Translations under genes and position numbers: made by a program
Assembly (NCBI GenBank): GCA_017456905.1
Contig: JAFTIL010000004.1
Coordinates: forward strand, 1 to 64,000
Length of the DNA: 64,000 nt
Direction of reading: 5' to 3'
DNA from: Clostridia bacterium
Lineage (GTDB): Bacteria > Bacillota > Clostridia > Oscillospirales > CAG-272
The notes under the pieces: model-generated
Seen by the model: only the letters and a program-made list of their open reading frames with translations
Told to the model about the DNA's origin: nothing
The model's database searches: none
Part shown: positions 62,909 to 64,000 of the stretch, piece by piece
Layout: each line of letters begins with the position of its first letter
Position numbering within the stretch: the first letter of the stretch is position 1

Positions 62909-62946
62909 AGCCGCTATCGAGTGTTTTTGACACATTGATAGCGGCT
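62909..62946 (-). terminator. Terminator of the adenine methylase gene
   Basis: AGCCGCTATC (62909-62918) with GATAGCGGCT (62937-62946); the minus-strand tail is TTTTCTATTG. Confidence 0.8.
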
Positions 62947-62956
62947 ATTCTTGATT

Positions 62957-63802
62957 CTAGTCCAAACTCGTATTAGGAATAATCAAATTATTACTGAAAA
63001 AAATATATTCTTTGGCCTTTTTAGCTCCGTTAGCACTATAATATATATCTATTGTGCTTCCCCGGAAATTAGAATATAATTCTGCTACTAGATCGCATAC
63101 ATCGTATGTAACAATCCATTTCCTTCTACATTTTGCAATGTTATCTCTAAGAATTCTATGATCGTTTTCTGTAAAAGAGTTCTTATATAATTCGCCTCCT
63201 TTTCCAACATAAGGAGGATCAAAATTTATAAATGCCTTATAGTAATGGCCAAGAACATTTGGATTCAACAAATCATTGGCATCCAAATTATACAGATCTA
63301 TCTTGCTAGAATAACTTGCGATTTTTTTAATTTTCTTTATAAGCTCATTTTTATTAAATCGGACATCAATGCTATATTGGCTAGACTGCTTTCGTCCCCC
63401 AATCATGCCTCCGGTAATTACACCTGAAACATTAGTCCGATTCAAAAATAATGTTGCTTGTGCAAGCTCTAATTGTGAATGTGTGGCACGATTAATATAT
63501 ATATCATGCTGTCTATCCCATTCGCTTGGCGTTACAGGAACATTCATTATAAACTCGCAAAGTTCATCAGTGTGATTCAATACGGCATGCCAAAATGAAT
63601 ATATAGCAGGATCCAAGTCATTTATAACAATCCTCTTCACGTCTCCGTTTAACAACAGTTTGAGCGCAAGTCCGGCTCCTCCAGCAAAAGGCTCTATATA
63701 TGTTTCGCCTAATAGATTATTTGCTTCAATAACTGACCTTACATATTCATATAGTTTTGTCTTACCGCCAGGATATCTTAATGGTGATGGCGTTGTTGGC
63801 AA
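62957..63802 (-). CDS. DNA adenine methylase (Dam/D12 class)
   Basis: 281 residues, clearly AT-rich beside the GC-richer glg genes. The D12-class order is kept: LRYPGGKTKLYEYV (8-21), YIEPFAGGAGLAL (SAM motif I, about 35-47), VINDLDPAIYSFW, and catalytic NFDPPY (about 193-198). It methylates N6 of adenine at a short site, perhaps GATC. TTG start with a G-run upstream on the minus strand. It follows a partial gene by 25 bases, so it may be the modification part of a restriction or epigenetic unit reaching past the window edge. Confidence 0.87.
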   Translation of the reverse strand: MPTTPSPLRYPGGKTKLYEYVRSVIEANNLLGETYIEPFAGGAGLALKLLLNGDVKRIVINDLDPAIYSFWHAVLNHTDELCEFIMNVPVTPSEWDRQHDIYINRATHSQLELAQATLFLNRTNVSGVITGGMIGGRKQSSQYSIDVRFNKNELIKKIKKIASYSSKIDLYNLDANDLLNPNVLGHYYKAFINFDPPYVGKGGELYKNSFTENDHRILRDNIAKCRRKWIVTYDVCDLVAELYSNFRGSTIDIYYSANGAKKAKEYIFFSNNLIIPNTSLD

Positions 63803-63827
63803 ATCAACCCCCCCTTTTTTTCATTAA

Positions 63828-63998
63828 TTAGGCCCATTCCTTTGGGCTAATTTCGTGATACTGTGAAACCTTTAAAAACAAAGTGCGTAATTCGCAATAA
63901 AAGCGTTCTACTTCGGGTTGGTTATCGGGATTATTTAGCCAATGCTTGAACAGCAAAACGAAGAAATTTTTATACTCAATAAACAGTTTCTTGTTGAA
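63828..63998 (-). CDS. Unknown protein, 5' partial, upstream of the adenine methylase
   Basis: An open frame runs in from the right edge and ends at TAA 63828-63830, giving at least 56 residues (FNKKLFIEYKNFFVLL ... HEISPKEWA), AT-rich, helical, with no motif. It is 25 bases upstream of the methylase in the same direction, so an operon partner such as a restriction enzyme or accessory subunit is possible but unproven. Confidence 0.5.
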   Translation of the reverse strand, partial: FNKKLFIEYKNFFVLLFKHWLNNPDNQPEVERFYCELRTLFLKVSQYHEISPKEWA

Positions 63999-64000
63999 AT

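Overview
The window looks like a chromosomal contig of an uncultured gut Clostridia (Oscillospirales- or Christensenellales-like Firmicutes). Support: AGGAGG-type ribosome binding sites, sharp TTGACA/TATAAT promoters with 17-bp spacers, a glgB-glgC-glgD-glgA operon containing the Firmicute-type glgD, Cys-anchored lipoproteins with Thr/Glu/Pro-rich linkers, and many carbohydrate-active proteins. The taxon is an inference; there is no rRNA gene.

Region 1 (1-2450): end of an ankyrin-like gene, a C_GCAxxG_C_C redox protein, a GH109-like Gfo/Idh/MocA protein, then two tRNA-Leu genes (GAG, CAG) behind one strong promoter.

Region 2 (2425-17963): the most interesting part. The last 21 bases before the terminal A of tRNA-Leu(CAG) recur exactly at 17943-17963, which bounds a probable 15.5-kb genomic island. 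Inside are AT-rich genes unlike the host: a DUF2971 protein; a 1008-residue metallophosphoesterase fused to a P-loop NTPase, with a folded-looking element at its 3' end; a MutS-type ATPase followed by two small membrane proteins; two XRE/TPR-like regulators; a sigma-like protein; a methyltransferase behind a leader-peptide/terminator module; an HUH replication protein broken by an in-frame TGA; a 157-base inverted repeat; and a large serine recombinase. The island reads as a mobile element with candidate defence cargo.

Region 3 (18010-39411): host metabolism. It holds a small hypothetical, a histidine phosphatase, a PlsC-like acyltransferase, a GltS-like symporter, a beta-helix lipoprotein followed by a GH106-like glycosidase, glycerol kinase, an alpha/beta hydrolase, a Nudix protein, YigZ, a CBS protein, a Gld-type ABC export operon whose ATPase lacks the Walker A lysine, an FkbM methyltransferase, a HIT protein, a DUF1015 protein and a sigma factor that stops inside its region-4 helix-turn-helix.

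Region 4 (39412-40720): an orphan toxin cassette. A MuF-type fragment is joined to a barnase domain whose catalytic half is thrown out of frame by one missing base; an intact barstar immunity gene follows.

Region 5 (40756-62620): glycan handling and cell surface. It holds a sialate-esterase-like lipoprotein, a ROK kinase, a polytopic glycosyltransferase-like protein with a GT2 partner, a surface protein, a GH99/71-like lipoprotein, an ADP-ribosylglycohydrolase fused to beta domains, a CotH lipoprotein, a DUF5722 protein and the glycogen operon.

Region 6 (62640-64000): tRNA-Arg(CCG) followed by an AT-rich Dam-type adenine methylase and the end of an unknown partner gene. This may be the edge of a second tRNA-associated island.
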